DNA of 64,000 nt from Rhodospirillaceae bacterium (GTDB taxonomy: Bacteria > Pseudomonadota > Alphaproteobacteria > Thalassobaculales > Thalassobaculaceae), in NCBI GenBank assembly GCA_018401495.1, contig JAGYJX010000021.1, positions 1 through 64,000 on the forward strand. Direction: 5' to 3'. Below the pieces are notes generated by a model, which did no database searches, had not been told where the DNA came from, and saw nothing but the letters and a program-made list of their open reading frames with translations. A program made the translations under genes and the position numbers. How positions within the stretch are numbered: position 1 is the first letter of the stretch; every line of letters begins with the position of its first letter. This document shows positions 36,340-44,827 of this stretch, piece by piece.

Positions 36340-37079
36340 GTCTGGGCCCCTCCGTTCGACGCGATCATCTGGCCGTTGATGAAACCGCCGGCATCGGAAC
36401 ACAGGAAGGCCGTAAGCGCTGCGATATCCTCCGGCGTGCCCAGGCGGCCGACCGGGATGCGGTCCTTCTGGGAGCGGATGTGGGCGGTCATCGAGGCGTC
36501 CTCGTGCTCGGTCTCGATCGGACCCGGCGAGATCGCGTTGGTGGTCACGCCCTTCGGCCCGAACTCCTTGGCGAGCGCCTTGGTGAGGCCCCACAGCCCG
36601 TGCTTGGCGACCGATACCGGCGCGCGGCCGCTGTAGCCGTGCATGGCGTTCATGCCGGTCAGGTTGACGATCCGGCCCCAGCCGGCCTCCACCATGCCGG
36701 GGCCGAAGGCGCGGGCGGTGTAGAAGGCGCTGTTCAGGTCGGTGTCGAGCACCCGGTGCCAGTCGTCGTCGGTCATCTCGAGGAATGGCTTTTCGGGCCG
36801 GATGGCGGCGTTGTTGACCAGGATCTGGACCCGCCCGAACGCCGCCAGCGCGTCGCGCGCCATCGCGGTGACGGCGTCGGAGCGGCCGACGTCACCCATC
36901 ACCACCAGGGCCCGGCGTCCGAGTGCCTCGACCTCGCCGGCCACCGCGTCGCAGACCGCGCGATCGGAGCGGCCGTTGATCACCACGTCGCAGCCCTGGC
37001 GGGCGAGCGCCAGGGCGATCGAGCGCCCGATGTTGCGGCCGGCGCCGGAAACAAAGGCGACTCGCGTGCTGTCCGTCAT
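36336..37079 (-). CDS. SDR-family oxidoreductase
   Basis: A 247-residue 3-oxoacyl-ACP-reductase-like SDR. Cofactor loop FVSGAGRNIGRSIALAL, NNAA motif (ILVNNAAIRPEKPF), and catalytic region IVNLTGMNAMHGYSGRAPVS then VAKHG, where the usual tyrosine of YxxxK appears replaced (VSVAKHG) while Lys is kept; the Ser is also a Thr/Gly position. C-terminal NAISPGPIETEHED and GGFINGQMIASNGG are conserved. Substrate unknown. It is divergent from hemN and is followed by the PAS gene. Confidence 0.86.
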   Translation of the reverse strand: MTDSTRVAFVSGAGRNIGRSIALALARQGCDVVINGRSDRAVCDAVAGEVEALGRRALVVMGDVGRSDAVTAMARDALAAFGRVQILVNNAAIRPEKPFLEMTDDDWHRVLDTDLNSAFYTARAFGPGMVEAGWGRIVNLTGMNAMHGYSGRAPVSVAKHGLWGLTKALAKEFGPKGVTTNAISPGPIETEHEDASMTAHIRSQKDRIPVGRLGTPEDIAALTAFLCSDAGGFINGQMIASNGGAQT

Positions 37080-37176
37080 CGACCGCTCCTCCCTGAAACG
37101 TTTGGGAAAGCCTAGTCGCCGACGTGGGTGCCGCCAAGCCGGTGCCGACATTTTCTCGGACTGGAGCGCGCCGGAC

Positions 37177-37190
37177 TTGACCCAGGTCAA
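37177..37190 (+). promoter_or_regulatory. FNR/FixK-type box upstream of hemN
   Basis: TTGACCCAGGTCAA, a perfect dyad (TTGAC-N4-GTCAA) differing from the FNR/FixK consensus TTGAT-N4-ATCAA by one base per arm. It is centred about 60 bases before the hemN ATG, a typical activator position for an anaerobic heme gene. The factor itself is not in the window. Confidence 0.7.
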
Positions 37191-37243
37191 CCAGCGCGCG
37201 GCGGCGGCGAGGTAACCAGAGGACGAAACCTGGGGAGGGCCGG

Positions 37244-38587
37244 ATGTACCTGGAGCGATACGCCACTGCCAACCTGCCGCGCTACACCAGCTACCCGCCG
37301 GCGAACCGCTTCGGACCCAGTGTCGATGCCGGTGTCTACCGGGGCTGGCTTGCCGGCCTCGACCCGGAGGCCACGCTGTCGCTCTACGTCCATATCCCGT
37401 TTTGCCAGTCGTTGTGCTGGTACTGCGGCTGCCACACCACGGTGCCGAACGACACCGACCGTGTCGATCGCTACGTCTCGGTTCTGTTGAGCGAGATCGA
37501 TCTGGTGGCGGACGCGTTGGGTCCGCGCCGGCCGGTGGCCAACGTGCACTTCGGCGGCGGTACCCCCACCATCCTCGAGCCGAGAAACTTCCTGGCGCTA
37601 GCCGCCGCACTGCGGTCGCGGTTCCGGTTCCAGCCAGGGGTCGAGTTCGCCGTCGAGGTCGATCCCCGCGGCCTTGACCAGGCGCGCATCGACGCCTTGG
37701 CCGAAGCCGGCGTGACCCGGGTCAGCCTCGGGGTGCAGGACCTCGATCCCGAGGTCCAGCGTGCCATCAACCGAGTGCAGCCTTTCGACCTGGTGGAGCG
37801 CGCCGTCGATGGGTTGCGGCGGGCCGGGATCACCGCCCTGAACGCCGATCTGATGTACGGACTGCCACACCAGACGATCGAGCACGTCGCCCGCTCGGCG
37901 CGGGCGGTGGCCGGTCTCGGCGTCGACCGGGTGGCGGTCTTTGGTTACGCCCACGTCCCCTGGTTCAAGGCCAACCAGCGCGCCATCGACGATGACGCGC
38001 TGCCGGGTGCTGAGCAGCGCTTCGACCAGGCCGTGGTCGCTGCCGCCACGCTCGACGAGCTCGGCTACGACGCCATCGGTTTCGATCACTTTGCGCGGCC
38101 GGATGACCCGCTCGCGATCGCGGCGGCGACCGGGAGGCTGCGCCGGAACTTTCAGGGGTATGTCGTCGATCCGGCGGACGCCGTCATCGGCTTCGGAGCG
38201 TCGTCGATCGGCTCGCTGCCCGATGGCTACATCCAGAACGAGGCCCACCTGAAGCGTTGGGCTGACCGGGTAGCCGTGGGCCATCTTCCAGTGGCTCGGG
38301 GCGTTGCCCTAGCCGCGGAGGACCGTTTGCGGCGTGCGGTGATAGAGCGGCTGCTGTGCGATGGCGTGGTCGATGCTGCAGAGGTGGCGCTTGGGCAGGG
38401 GCTTGCGGTCGATCCTCTGCTCGGTGCCTTCGAGGCTCTGCATCGCCTGGAGGGCGACGGCTTGGTGACGCTGCGATCCTGGACGGTGCGCACCACGCCG
38501 CTTGGCCGGCGTTACCTGCGCAACGTTGCGGCCTGCTTCGATCCGGCGCTGGGCGGCGTCGCGGGCCGCCACAGCCGGGCGGTCTGA
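37244..38587 (+). CDS. hemN: Oxygen-independent coproporphyrinogen III oxidase
   Basis: Radical-SAM enzyme that decarboxylates coproporphyrinogen III without oxygen. 447 residues; the cluster motif is YVHIPFCQSLCWYCGCHT (CxxxCxxC plus the fourth HemN cysteine, about residues 56-67), followed by NVHFGGGTPTIL and VSLGVQDLDPEVQRAINRVQ. Length and the Cys-x-Cys ending distinguish it from HemW-like proteins. GGGGAGGGCCGG precedes the ATG and an FNR-type box lies upstream, consistent with low-oxygen expression alongside the nearby formate respiration genes. Confidence 0.94.
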   Translation: MYLERYATANLPRYTSYPPANRFGPSVDAGVYRGWLAGLDPEATLSLYVHIPFCQSLCWYCGCHTTVPNDTDRVDRYVSVLLSEIDLVADALGPRRPVANVHFGGGTPTILEPRNFLALAAALRSRFRFQPGVEFAVEVDPRGLDQARIDALAEAGVTRVSLGVQDLDPEVQRAINRVQPFDLVERAVDGLRRAGITALNADLMYGLPHQTIEHVARSARAVAGLGVDRVAVFGYAHVPWFKANQRAIDDDALPGAEQRFDQAVVAAATLDELGYDAIGFDHFARPDDPLAIAAATGRLRRNFQGYVVDPADAVIGFGASSIGSLPDGYIQNEAHLKRWADRVAVGHLPVARGVALAAEDRLRRAVIERLLCDGVVDAAEVALGQGLAVDPLLGAFEALHRLEGDGLVTLRSWTVRTTPLGRRYLRNVAACFDPALGGVAGRHSRAV

Positions 38588-38597
38588 GGGCCGCCCG

Positions 38598-39419
38598 TCA
38601 CGTGCCGGCGTTGGCGTAGAACAGCTGCTGGCCGTCGATCTGGTAGGCGTTGATCGCCGCCTGGCCCTCGTCGGAGAGCAACCAGTCAACGAAGGCCTGG
38701 CCGTCGGCCGCCTTGACGTGCGGGTGCCGCGTCGGGCTGACCAGGATGACGCCGTACTGGTTGAACAGCGTCGGATCGCCCTCGACGACGATCGCATGGT
38801 CGCCGCGGTTCTTGAACGCGATCCAGGTGGCGCGGTCGGTGAGCGCGTAGGCGTCCATGCCCACGGCGGTGTTGAGCGTCGCGCCCATCCCCGACCCAGT
38901 CTCGCGGTACCAGCCGCCGCTCGCCTTCGCCTGGTCGATCCCGGCGGCCTTCCAGAGCGACTTCTCCTTCTTGTCGGTGCCGCTGTCGTCGCCGCGCGAG
39001 GCGAAGGCCGCGCCCGCGGCGGCGATCGCCCGCAGCGCCGCGATGGCGTCCTTGCCGCCGGCGACCTGCGCCGGGTCGGTCGTGGGGCCGACGATGACGA
39101 AGTCGTTGTACATGACGTCGAAGCGTTCCACACCGCCGCCCTCGGCGACGAATTTCTGCTCGGCGGCCTTGGCGTGCACGAACAGCACGTCGCCATCGCC
39201 GTTGGCCGCGTTCTTGATCGCCTGGCCGGTGCCGACGGCGACCACCCGCACCTCGATCCCGGTCTTGGCCGTGAACGTCGGAAGGATCGCCTCGAACAGG
39301 CCGGAGTTCTGGGTCGAGGTCGTCGACTGCACGGTGATGAAGCGGTCCGCCGCCTCGGCGGCGGCCAGCGACCCCAGCAGGGTGGCGGCGGTGAACAGCG
39401 TCAGTCCCAGGCGTCTCAT
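38598..39419 (-). CDS. tupA: Tungstate ABC transporter substrate-binding protein
   Basis: Periplasmic binding protein of 273 residues with a signal peptide (residues 1-23, ending AEAA). The TupA-type ligand motif TTSTQNSGLFEAILPTF is right after the mature start (the STTST residues bind the oxyanion in this family), with VGTGQAIKNAANGDGDVLFV, SRGDDSGTDKKEKSLWKAAG and MGATLNTAVGMDAYAL. Family assignment favours tungstate over molybdate. Its start overlaps the end of tupC by four bases. Confidence 0.9.
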   Translation of the reverse strand: MRRLGLTLFTAATLLGSLAAAEAADRFITVQSTTSTQNSGLFEAILPTFTAKTGIEVRVVAVGTGQAIKNAANGDGDVLFVHAKAAEQKFVAEGGGVERFDVMYNDFVIVGPTTDPAQVAGGKDAIAALRAIAAAGAAFASRGDDSGTDKKEKSLWKAAGIDQAKASGGWYRETGSGMGATLNTAVGMDAYALTDRATWIAFKNRGDHAIVVEGDPTLFNQYGVILVSPTRHPHVKAADGQAFVDWLLSDEGQAAINAYQIDGQQLFYANAGT

Positions 39420-40180
39420 GGCAGCAATCTCCCCTCGATGAACGCGCGCGCCGCCTCGCTGGACGGCGCGTTGAAGAAGCGGTCGGCCGGCCCGCGCTCG
39501 GCGATCCGGCCGTGGTGCACGAACGCGACCTCGTCGGCGAGGCGCCGGGCCTGGCCGAGGTCGTGGGTGACGAACACCACCGTGGTGCCGCCGCGGTGGG
39601 CGTCGCGGACCTGCGTTTCGATCGCCAGGGTGGCTGACGGATCGAGGTTGGCGGTCGGTTCGTCGAGCAGCAGGACCTCGGGCCGGGTGGCGAGGGCGCG
39701 CACGATCGCCAGGCGCTGCTGCTCGCCGCCGGACAGCACCCGGGCCGGCGACCCGGCGAGCCGGGACAGGCCACCCTCGACCAGCGCCTCGGCGGCGCGG
39801 CGGTCGCGTTCGGCGCGCGGCACGCCGGCGACCTTCAGCGCGTAGCGGACGTTGTCGATCGCCGAGCGGCGCAGCATCACCGGCTTCTGAAACACGAAGC
39901 CGAGGCGCGGCGCTCGGTCCCGGCCCGGCGTGGTCCCGGCCCAGGTGACCGTGCCGGCGTCCGGCGGCACCAGCGTCGCCAGCACCCGCAGAAGCAGGCT
40001 CTTGCCGGCGCCGTTCGGCCCCATGATGACGGTCAGCGGCCCCGGCACGATCTCGATGTCGACCCCGTCCAGCAGAACCCGGCCGGCGCGCCGGATCGCC
40101 AGGCCGGCGCCGCGGATCGGCAGCACGCGGCGCTGGGCCCGGCCGTCGGCGCCGGTCTCGGGATCAGCCGTAGGCCGCAT
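39416..40180 (-). CDS. tupC: Tungstate ABC transporter ATP-binding protein
   Basis: Cytoplasmic ATPase of 254 residues: Walker A VIMGPNGAGKSLLLRVLATL, signature RVLSGGEQQRLAIVRALATR, Walker B VLLLDEPTANLDP and the switch histidine in VFVTHDLGQARRLAD. It lacks the C-terminal molybdate-binding domain of ModC, as expected for TupC. It overlaps tupB by 17 bases and tupA by four, giving the operon tupB-tupC-tupA. Confidence 0.9.
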   Translation of the reverse strand: MRPTADPETGADGRAQRRVLPIRGAGLAIRRAGRVLLDGVDIEIVPGPLTVIMGPNGAGKSLLLRVLATLVPPDAGTVTWAGTTPGRDRAPRLGFVFQKPVMLRRSAIDNVRYALKVAGVPRAERDRRAAEALVEGGLSRLAGSPARVLSGGEQQRLAIVRALATRPEVLLLDEPTANLDPSATLAIETQVRDAHRGGTTVVFVTHDLGQARRLADEVAFVHHGRIAERGPADRFFNAPSSEAARAFIEGRLLP

Positions 40181-40871
40181 GGCCCGCCGTCCGTCGCAGG
40201 GTCATCACCGCCGCGTTCACCCCGATCGCCAGGGCCAGCAGGATCAGGCCGAGGCCGAGGGCGAGCGCGAGATCGCCCTTGGAGGTCTCCAGCGCGATGG
40301 CGGTCGTCATCACCCGGGTGACGTGGTCGATGTTGCCGCCGACGATGATCACCGCACCGACCTCGGCGATCGCCCGGCCGAAGCCGGCCAGCAGGGCGGT
40401 CAGCAGGCTGAAGCGGGCGTCCCACAGCAGGGTCGCGACCATGCCGGCGGTGCCGACGCCCAGCACCCGGAGCTGTTCCTCGTACTCGTCCTTCAGGTCC
40501 TCGACCGTCTGGCGTGTCACCGCCGCGATGATCGGGACGACCAGCACCATCTGGGCCAGGATCATCGCCCAGGGCGTGTACAGCAGGCCGAGCGGCCCGA
40601 GCGGCCCCGCCCGCGACAGCGCCAGGTAGATCAGCAGCCCGACCACCACCGGCGGCAGCCCCATCAGCGAGTTCAGCGCCACCATGGCGACCCCGCGGCC
40701 GGGGAACCGCGCGACCGCCAGCGCCGCGCCCAGCGGCAGCCCGATCAGCGCGGCGGCCAGCACCGCCGACACGCTGACGCGCAACGACAGCCCCACGATC
40801 TCCACGAGATCCGGGTCCAGGCTGGCGACGAGGCGAAACGCCTCCCCGAATGCCGCGCCGAAGTCCTGCAA
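40164..40871 (-). CDS. tupB: Tungstate ABC transporter permease
   Basis: Inner-membrane permease of 235 residues with about five hydrophobic segments; the EAA-type cytoplasmic loop reads LGVGTAGMVATLLWDARFSL and LNSLMGLPPVVVGLLIYLAL is typical of this oxyanion permease family. The first codon appears to be TTG at 40871, with GGGAGGACAGGG just upstream and homology starting immediately (QDFGAAFGEAFRLV). First gene of tupBCA and divergent from the formate dehydrogenase accessory genes. Confidence 0.88.
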   Translation of the reverse strand: MQDFGAAFGEAFRLVASLDPDLVEIVGLSLRVSVSAVLAAALIGLPLGAALAVARFPGRGVAMVALNSLMGLPPVVVGLLIYLALSRAGPLGPLGLLYTPWAMILAQMVLVVPIIAAVTRQTVEDLKDEYEEQLRVLGVGTAGMVATLLWDARFSLLTALLAGFGRAIAEVGAVIIVGGNIDHVTRVMTTAIALETSKGDLALALGLGLILLALAIGVNAAVMTLRRTAGHAAYG

Positions 40872-41055
40872 GACCCTGTCCTCCCGGAATCGAGTCTAGC
40901 CGGACGGTGCAGTCTGTACAGATATTCCCCCTGAATCCGACTATGGACATAAATATGCATGATAATTGTGGAAGACGGCTTTCGCCGGCGGTCGATTGCG
41001 GGCCGGGGACGCCGCTTCTACAGTGCCGGAAAGCATGATGAGGGAGGGTCTTAGG
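40872..41055. promoter_or_regulatory. Divergent tup/fdh promoter region
   Basis: Shared upstream region of tupB and the DUF6494 gene. It contains the 10-base palindrome TCTGTACAGA (40913-40922) and an AT-rich stretch with ATGGACATAAATATGCATGA at 40941-40960, the best candidate for promoters. No FNR-type box is present here. An oxyanion-responsive repressor could act on both directions from this gap; that is inference. Confidence 0.5.
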
Positions 41056-41247
41056 ATGACCGACGACGCTTTCGAGATGTCGGTTCGCAAGTTCCTGAAG
41101 CAGGTCGGCGTGACCGCCCACCAGGAGCTGGAGCGGGCCGCCCGCGGGTCCGGCGGCGGCACCCGCACGGCGCGCGCCGTCATCACGCTGGAGGGCACCG
41201 ACCTCGAGCACGTGGTCGAGGCCGAGATCGTCCTGCCGAATGGCTGA
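41056..41247 (+). CDS. DUF6494 family small protein
   Basis: A 63-residue protein (MTDDAFEMSVRKFLKQVGVT, then AHQELERAARG) of the DUF6494 type found at the head of formate dehydrogenase maturation clusters. No catalytic motif. AGGGAGGGTCTTAGG supplies the ribosome site. Its end overlaps the start of the Mrp-like gene by eight bases, so the two are coupled. Function unknown. Confidence 0.82.
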   Translation: MTDDAFEMSVRKFLKQVGVTAHQELERAARGSGGGTRTARAVITLEGTDLEHVVEAEIVLPNG

Positions 41248-42325
41248 CGTCACCGAGGACGCCGTCCTGGCGGCGCTCCGGTCGGTCACCGATCCGTCCC
41301 GGGGGGTCGACCTGGTGTCCGCCGGCATGGTCGAGAGCGTGACGGTGCGCGGCGGCAACGTTGGATTCACGCTGCTGGTCGACGCCCACCGCGGCGCGGC
41401 GCTGGAGCCGCTGCTGCGCCACGCCGAGAAGGTGGTGCTGGCGCTTCCGGGGGTGACCAGCGCGACCGGCGTGCTGACCGCCCACGCCGCCGCCGGCACG
41501 GCCCGCCGCGGCGGCGCGCCGGCGCCCGAGGTCGGCGGGACGGTGCCGGCGGCGCCGCTGGCCGAGATCCGCCGGGTGATCGCGGTGGCGAGCGGCAAGG
41601 GCGGGGTCGGCAAGTCGACGACCGCCGCCAATCTGGCGGTCTCGCTGGCGCTCGAGGGCATGGCCGTCGGCCTGCTCGACGCCGACGTCTACGGGCCGTC
41701 GCAGCCGCGCATGCTCGGCGTGACCGGACGGCCGAAGGCGCTCGGCCCCGACACCGTGGCGCCGCTGGAGAACTACCGGGTCAAGCTGATCTCCATGGGG
41801 CTGCTGGCCGCCGAGGACACGCCGATCGCCTGGCGCGGGCCGATGGTGCAGTCGGCGCTCACCCAGATGCTCACGAAGGTGGCCTGGGGCAAGCTGGACT
41901 ACCTGGTGATCGACCTGCCGCCGGGCACCGGCGACGTGCCGATCACCATGATCCAGCAGACCCCGATCGACGGCGTGGTGGTGGTGTGCACGCCGCAGGA
42001 CGTCGCCCTGCTGGACGCCCGCAAGGCGATCGCCATGCTGCAGCGGGCCGACGTTCGGATTCTCGGCGTGATCGAGAACATGAGCTTCTACCAGTGCCCG
42101 GATTGCGGCCGGGTCGACCACATTTTCGGGCATGGCGGGGCGGTCCGCGAGGCCGAGCGCCACGGCGTGCCGCTGCTCGGCGCGATCCCGCTGGACGTCG
42201 CCGTGCGGGAGAGTGGCGACGCCGGCACGCCGATCGTGATCGCGCGCCCCGACGGTCCGCACGCCCGCGCCTTCCGCGAGGCGGCGCGGGCGCTGATCCG
42301 GGCGGTGGAAGGAGAGGCGCCGTGA
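41240..42325 (+). CDS. Mrp/NBP35-family iron-sulfur carrier ATPase (ApbC-like)
   Basis: P-loop ATPase of 361 residues that holds and transfers Fe-S clusters. An N-terminal MIP18-like domain (about residues 1-90) precedes the deviant Walker A ASGKGGVGKSTTAANLAVSL, DADVYGPSQPRMLG, and the cluster-bridging CPDC motif in ENMSFYQCPDCGRVDHIFGH. In this position it probably serves cluster assembly on the formate dehydrogenase subunits rather than general metabolism. Overlaps both neighbours (8 bases upstream, GTGA downstream). Confidence 0.9.
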   Translation: MADVTEDAVLAALRSVTDPSRGVDLVSAGMVESVTVRGGNVGFTLLVDAHRGAALEPLLRHAEKVVLALPGVTSATGVLTAHAAAGTARRGGAPAPEVGGTVPAAPLAEIRRVIAVASGKGGVGKSTTAANLAVSLALEGMAVGLLDADVYGPSQPRMLGVTGRPKALGPDTVAPLENYRVKLISMGLLAAEDTPIAWRGPMVQSALTQMLTKVAWGKLDYLVIDLPPGTGDVPITMIQQTPIDGVVVVCTPQDVALLDARKAIAMLQRADVRILGVIENMSFYQCPDCGRVDHIFGHGGAVREAERHGVPLLGAIPLDVAVRESGDAGTPIVIARPDGPHARAFREAARALIRAVEGEAP

Positions 42326-43044
42326 TCGACGAGGGCGAGGCCCGGTGGCCGCCGCTGTTCCCGCCGCTGCTGTCCGGCCGCGAGGCAACGGGTGGGGCCG
42401 ATCCGCTGGTGGTTGCGGCGCGCGAGGCGGCGGGCGGGGCCGATCCCGGACTGGTCGCCTTCGCCGCACCCGGTGACCGGCTGCGGCTGGCGATCGCGCT
42501 GGCCCCCGAGGTGTCGCTCGACCGCGCCGTGCAGATGGGGCACGCGCTGATGATCGCGGCGGGGGATTCCATCGGCGCGCTGGCGCCGCCCGAGATCGCC
42601 GTCCAGTACCGCTGGCCGACCACGCTGCTGATCAACGGAGCCGTGGCCGGACGGGTCCGGCTGGCGGCGTCCGGCGCGGAGCCGGCGGCGGTGCCGGAGT
42701 GGCTGGTGGTGGGGCTCGACCTCGCCCTGTCGATGGACCGAGGCGGCGCCGAGCCGGGCGAGCGGCCCGAGGAGACCGCGCTGTACGAGGAGGGCAGCGG
42801 GGCGATCCCGCCGTCGCGCCTGCTGGAATCGATGTCCCGGCACTTCCTGGCCTGGCTGCACCGCTGGGAGGAGGACGGCTTCCGGCCGCTGCACGATGCC
42901 TGGTGCGCGCGCGCCGAGCCCGGCATGACCGTGGCCGGTCGCACCTTCCACGGGCTCGACGCGGACGGGCGGGCGCTGCTGCAGGACGCCGCCGGCACCC
43001 GCTCGGAATCCCTGGCCGAGCATCTCGAGGAGCCCGGCCCATGA
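42322..43044 (+). CDS. Biotin/lipoate-protein-ligase-like protein (DUF4444 type)
   Basis: A 240-residue protein with a BPL/LplA-like catalytic fold: RLRLAIALAPEVSLDRAVQM, GPE-like segment and VQYRWPTTLLINGAVAGRVR (KWPND-like position reads YRWPTTLLING), and a C-terminal small domain with AGRTFHGLDADGRALLQD. Such proteins recur in alphaproteobacterial formate dehydrogenase clusters; whether they attach any cofactor is not established. GTG start overlaps the Mrp stop (GTGA) and the end overlaps the next ATG (ATGA). Confidence 0.78.
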   Translation: MIDEGEARWPPLFPPLLSGREATGGADPLVVAAREAAGGADPGLVAFAAPGDRLRLAIALAPEVSLDRAVQMGHALMIAAGDSIGALAPPEIAVQYRWPTTLLINGAVAGRVRLAASGAEPAAVPEWLVVGLDLALSMDRGGAEPGERPEETALYEEGSGAIPPSRLLESMSRHFLAWLHRWEEDGFRPLHDAWCARAEPGMTVAGRTFHGLDADGRALLQDAAGTRSESLAEHLEEPGP

Positions 43045-43533
43045 GGCTGCCGCGGGTGGTGCGGTTCGACGAGTCGGACGGCCGGGTGTTCGAGCGCGCG
43101 GCCGACGACGGCGAGTGGGCGGTGCCCGGCGGTTTCGAGTTCGCCGACGACGATGCCGGGACGCTGGTGGGCAAGCGGCGCCAGGCCTTCGCCAACGGCT
43201 TCCTGGGGCTGGCGAGCTTCGGGCGCGCCACCTTCGTCGCCGTCGCCACCGCCGACGAGAGGGTCCGCGCGCGTCTGGTCGAGGCGCTGGCCCGGCACTT
43301 CGTCGACCGCTACGGTGCCCCAGAGCCTGGACGCCGCCCGGCCGGCCGCCGAGCAGGAGATCGCGTTTGCCGCCGAGCTGTGCGAGGGCTACGAGGCGGG
43401 CACCACGCTGACGGTGGCGCGCGAGCTCGGCCCCGACGGTGTGCGGGAGAGCTTCCGCCGGGTGGCGGCGGCCGAGCCGGGGGCGGTGCAGGCGATCTGG
43501 TCGATGTTCGACGAGAAGGGGAACTTCCGATGA
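43041..43533 (+). pseudogene. DUF6505 family protein, one frameshift
   Basis: Uncharacterised accessory protein of the fdh cluster. The first part reads MRLPRVVRFDESDGRVFERA, then EWAVPGGFEF and FANGFLGLASFGRATFVAVA. After VDRYGAP (about 43320) an extra base shifts the frame, and the rest continues as SLDAARPAAEQEIAFAAELC and ends IWSMFDEKGNFR at 43533. Corrected length is about 163 residues. It overlaps both neighbours (ATGA upstream, ATGATG downstream), which argues the unit is translated as an operon and the indel may be a sequence error. Confidence 0.78.
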
Positions 43534-44530
43534 TGGGCGGCCCGGATTTCTGGCTGAGTTCCGGTTTCCGGCTGCTCGAGCGCGACGCCGCGGGACGGCT
43601 GACGCTCACCCCGGACTTCGTCGCGGCCTACTGGCGGCGGCCGGAGGTGGCGCCGGTCGAGGAGTCCTGCGAGCGCGAACGGGCGCTGCACGCGGCGTTG
43701 CTCGCCGACCCGATGCGGCGGGTGTCCGAGGCCGAGCTGCGGGCGCTGGCCGACCCCGACGCCGCCGACAACATCCGAGCGGTCCTGCGCTTCCGCGAGT
43801 TCCTGGCGCGCTTCCCTCGATCGAGGCGGCGTACCTGCACGTGGCGCGGGCCGGCGGCATCGACTTCCCGCCGATGTTCGTCGACCACCTCGCCCACGTG
43901 ATCCTGCGCTCGGCGCTCGACGGCACCGGCGACCCGTTCCGGGTGCGGGCTGGCGAGCTGTTCTTCCGGCCGCAGCGGGTCACCCTCGGCGACGAGCGGA
44001 TCATGGTGGCCGACCTCGCCGTGGTGGACCTTCAGGCGAGCGCCCGGGGGGCCTTGCAGGCTGGTGGCCAGCCGGCAACGGTCGAGATCGACGTGATCGG
44101 GGAGGAGACGCGGGACGAGTACTGGCGGCGCTCGGACGGCTTCGACACCGCCGTGGACATCGCCTACCCGCAGCCGGGCCTGGACGGGCTGGCGCGGGCG
44201 CTGGAGGCGTGGGTGGCGCATCTCGCGGGCATCGCCTGCCGGGTGACGCCGGTGCGCCGCATCGAGGACGAGCGCTGGGTCTGGCACATCGGCCTCGACC
44301 GTGACGCCAACGAGATCCTGAACGCGCTCTACCAGGGCGAGTCCCTCGCGGAGGACCGGCTGCGGCAGATCCTCGCGCTGTTCCGGATGGAAATCGACGA
44401 CACCGCCGCCGTGACCGACGCGGTGGCCGGACGGCCGATCTACCTCGGCTTGGCCATGGGAGCCGACGGCGTCATTCGGATGAAACCTCAAAACATCATT
44501 GCAAATCTGCCGCTTAAGCCGTCGAGTTGA
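43530..44530 (+). pseudogene. DUF6352 family protein, one frameshift
   Basis: Accessory protein of the fdh cluster, corrected length about 333 residues, function unknown. It starts GGPDFWLSSGFRLLERDAAG and reads intact to FREFLARFP, where a missing base near 43815 shifts the frame; it resumes as SIEAAYLHVARAGGIDFPPM, VDHLAHVILRSALDGTGDPF, and RAGELFFRPQRVTL to the end. Reading resumes without loss of residues, so it is a single-base event. The start overlaps the preceding stop. Confidence 0.8.
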
Positions 44531-44534
44531 CGTC

Positions 44535-44822
44535 ATGTCGAAGGAAGGACGCCCGCACCCGCTGGATCGACCGGTCGCGCGCCTGGTGGCGGTGGCGGTC
44601 GCGTTGACGGCGGCCGGCGCGCTGGCGGCGATCCACCGCGACGACCTGGCGGGGCTGCTGGCCGGGACGGCGGCAGTCCCGGAAGATCCGCTGTCGCGCT
44701 GCGTCGCCGGCCAGCACGCCACCATCGACCAGGGCGTCGCCGACGGTGTGTTCCGGCCGGAGCAGGCGACGCTGTTCAAGCAGCGCGCCGAGGCGCTGTG
44801 CCGCTCGACGGTCCCGCAGTAG
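44535..44822 (+). CDS. Small membrane or exported hypothetical protein
   Basis: A 95-residue protein with one hydrophobic helix near the N-terminus (about residues 17-33, ARLVAVAVALTAAGALAAI) and two later cysteines (SRCVAGQH and ALCRST). Starts five bases after the DUF6352 gene, so it belongs to the same transcript. I recognise no family. It is the last plus-strand gene before the oppositely oriented polyferredoxin gene and is convergent with it. Confidence 0.65.
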   Translation: MSKEGRPHPLDRPVARLVAVAVALTAAGALAAIHRDDLAGLLAGTAAVPEDPLSRCVAGQHATIDQGVADGVFRPEQATLFKQRAEALCRSTVPQ

Positions 44823-44827
44823 CGCGT

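Noticed and set aside
40180..40871. Molybdate system modBC
   Set aside because: The ATPase lacks the ModC C-terminal molybdate domain and the binding protein has the TTSTQNSGL motif of TupA.
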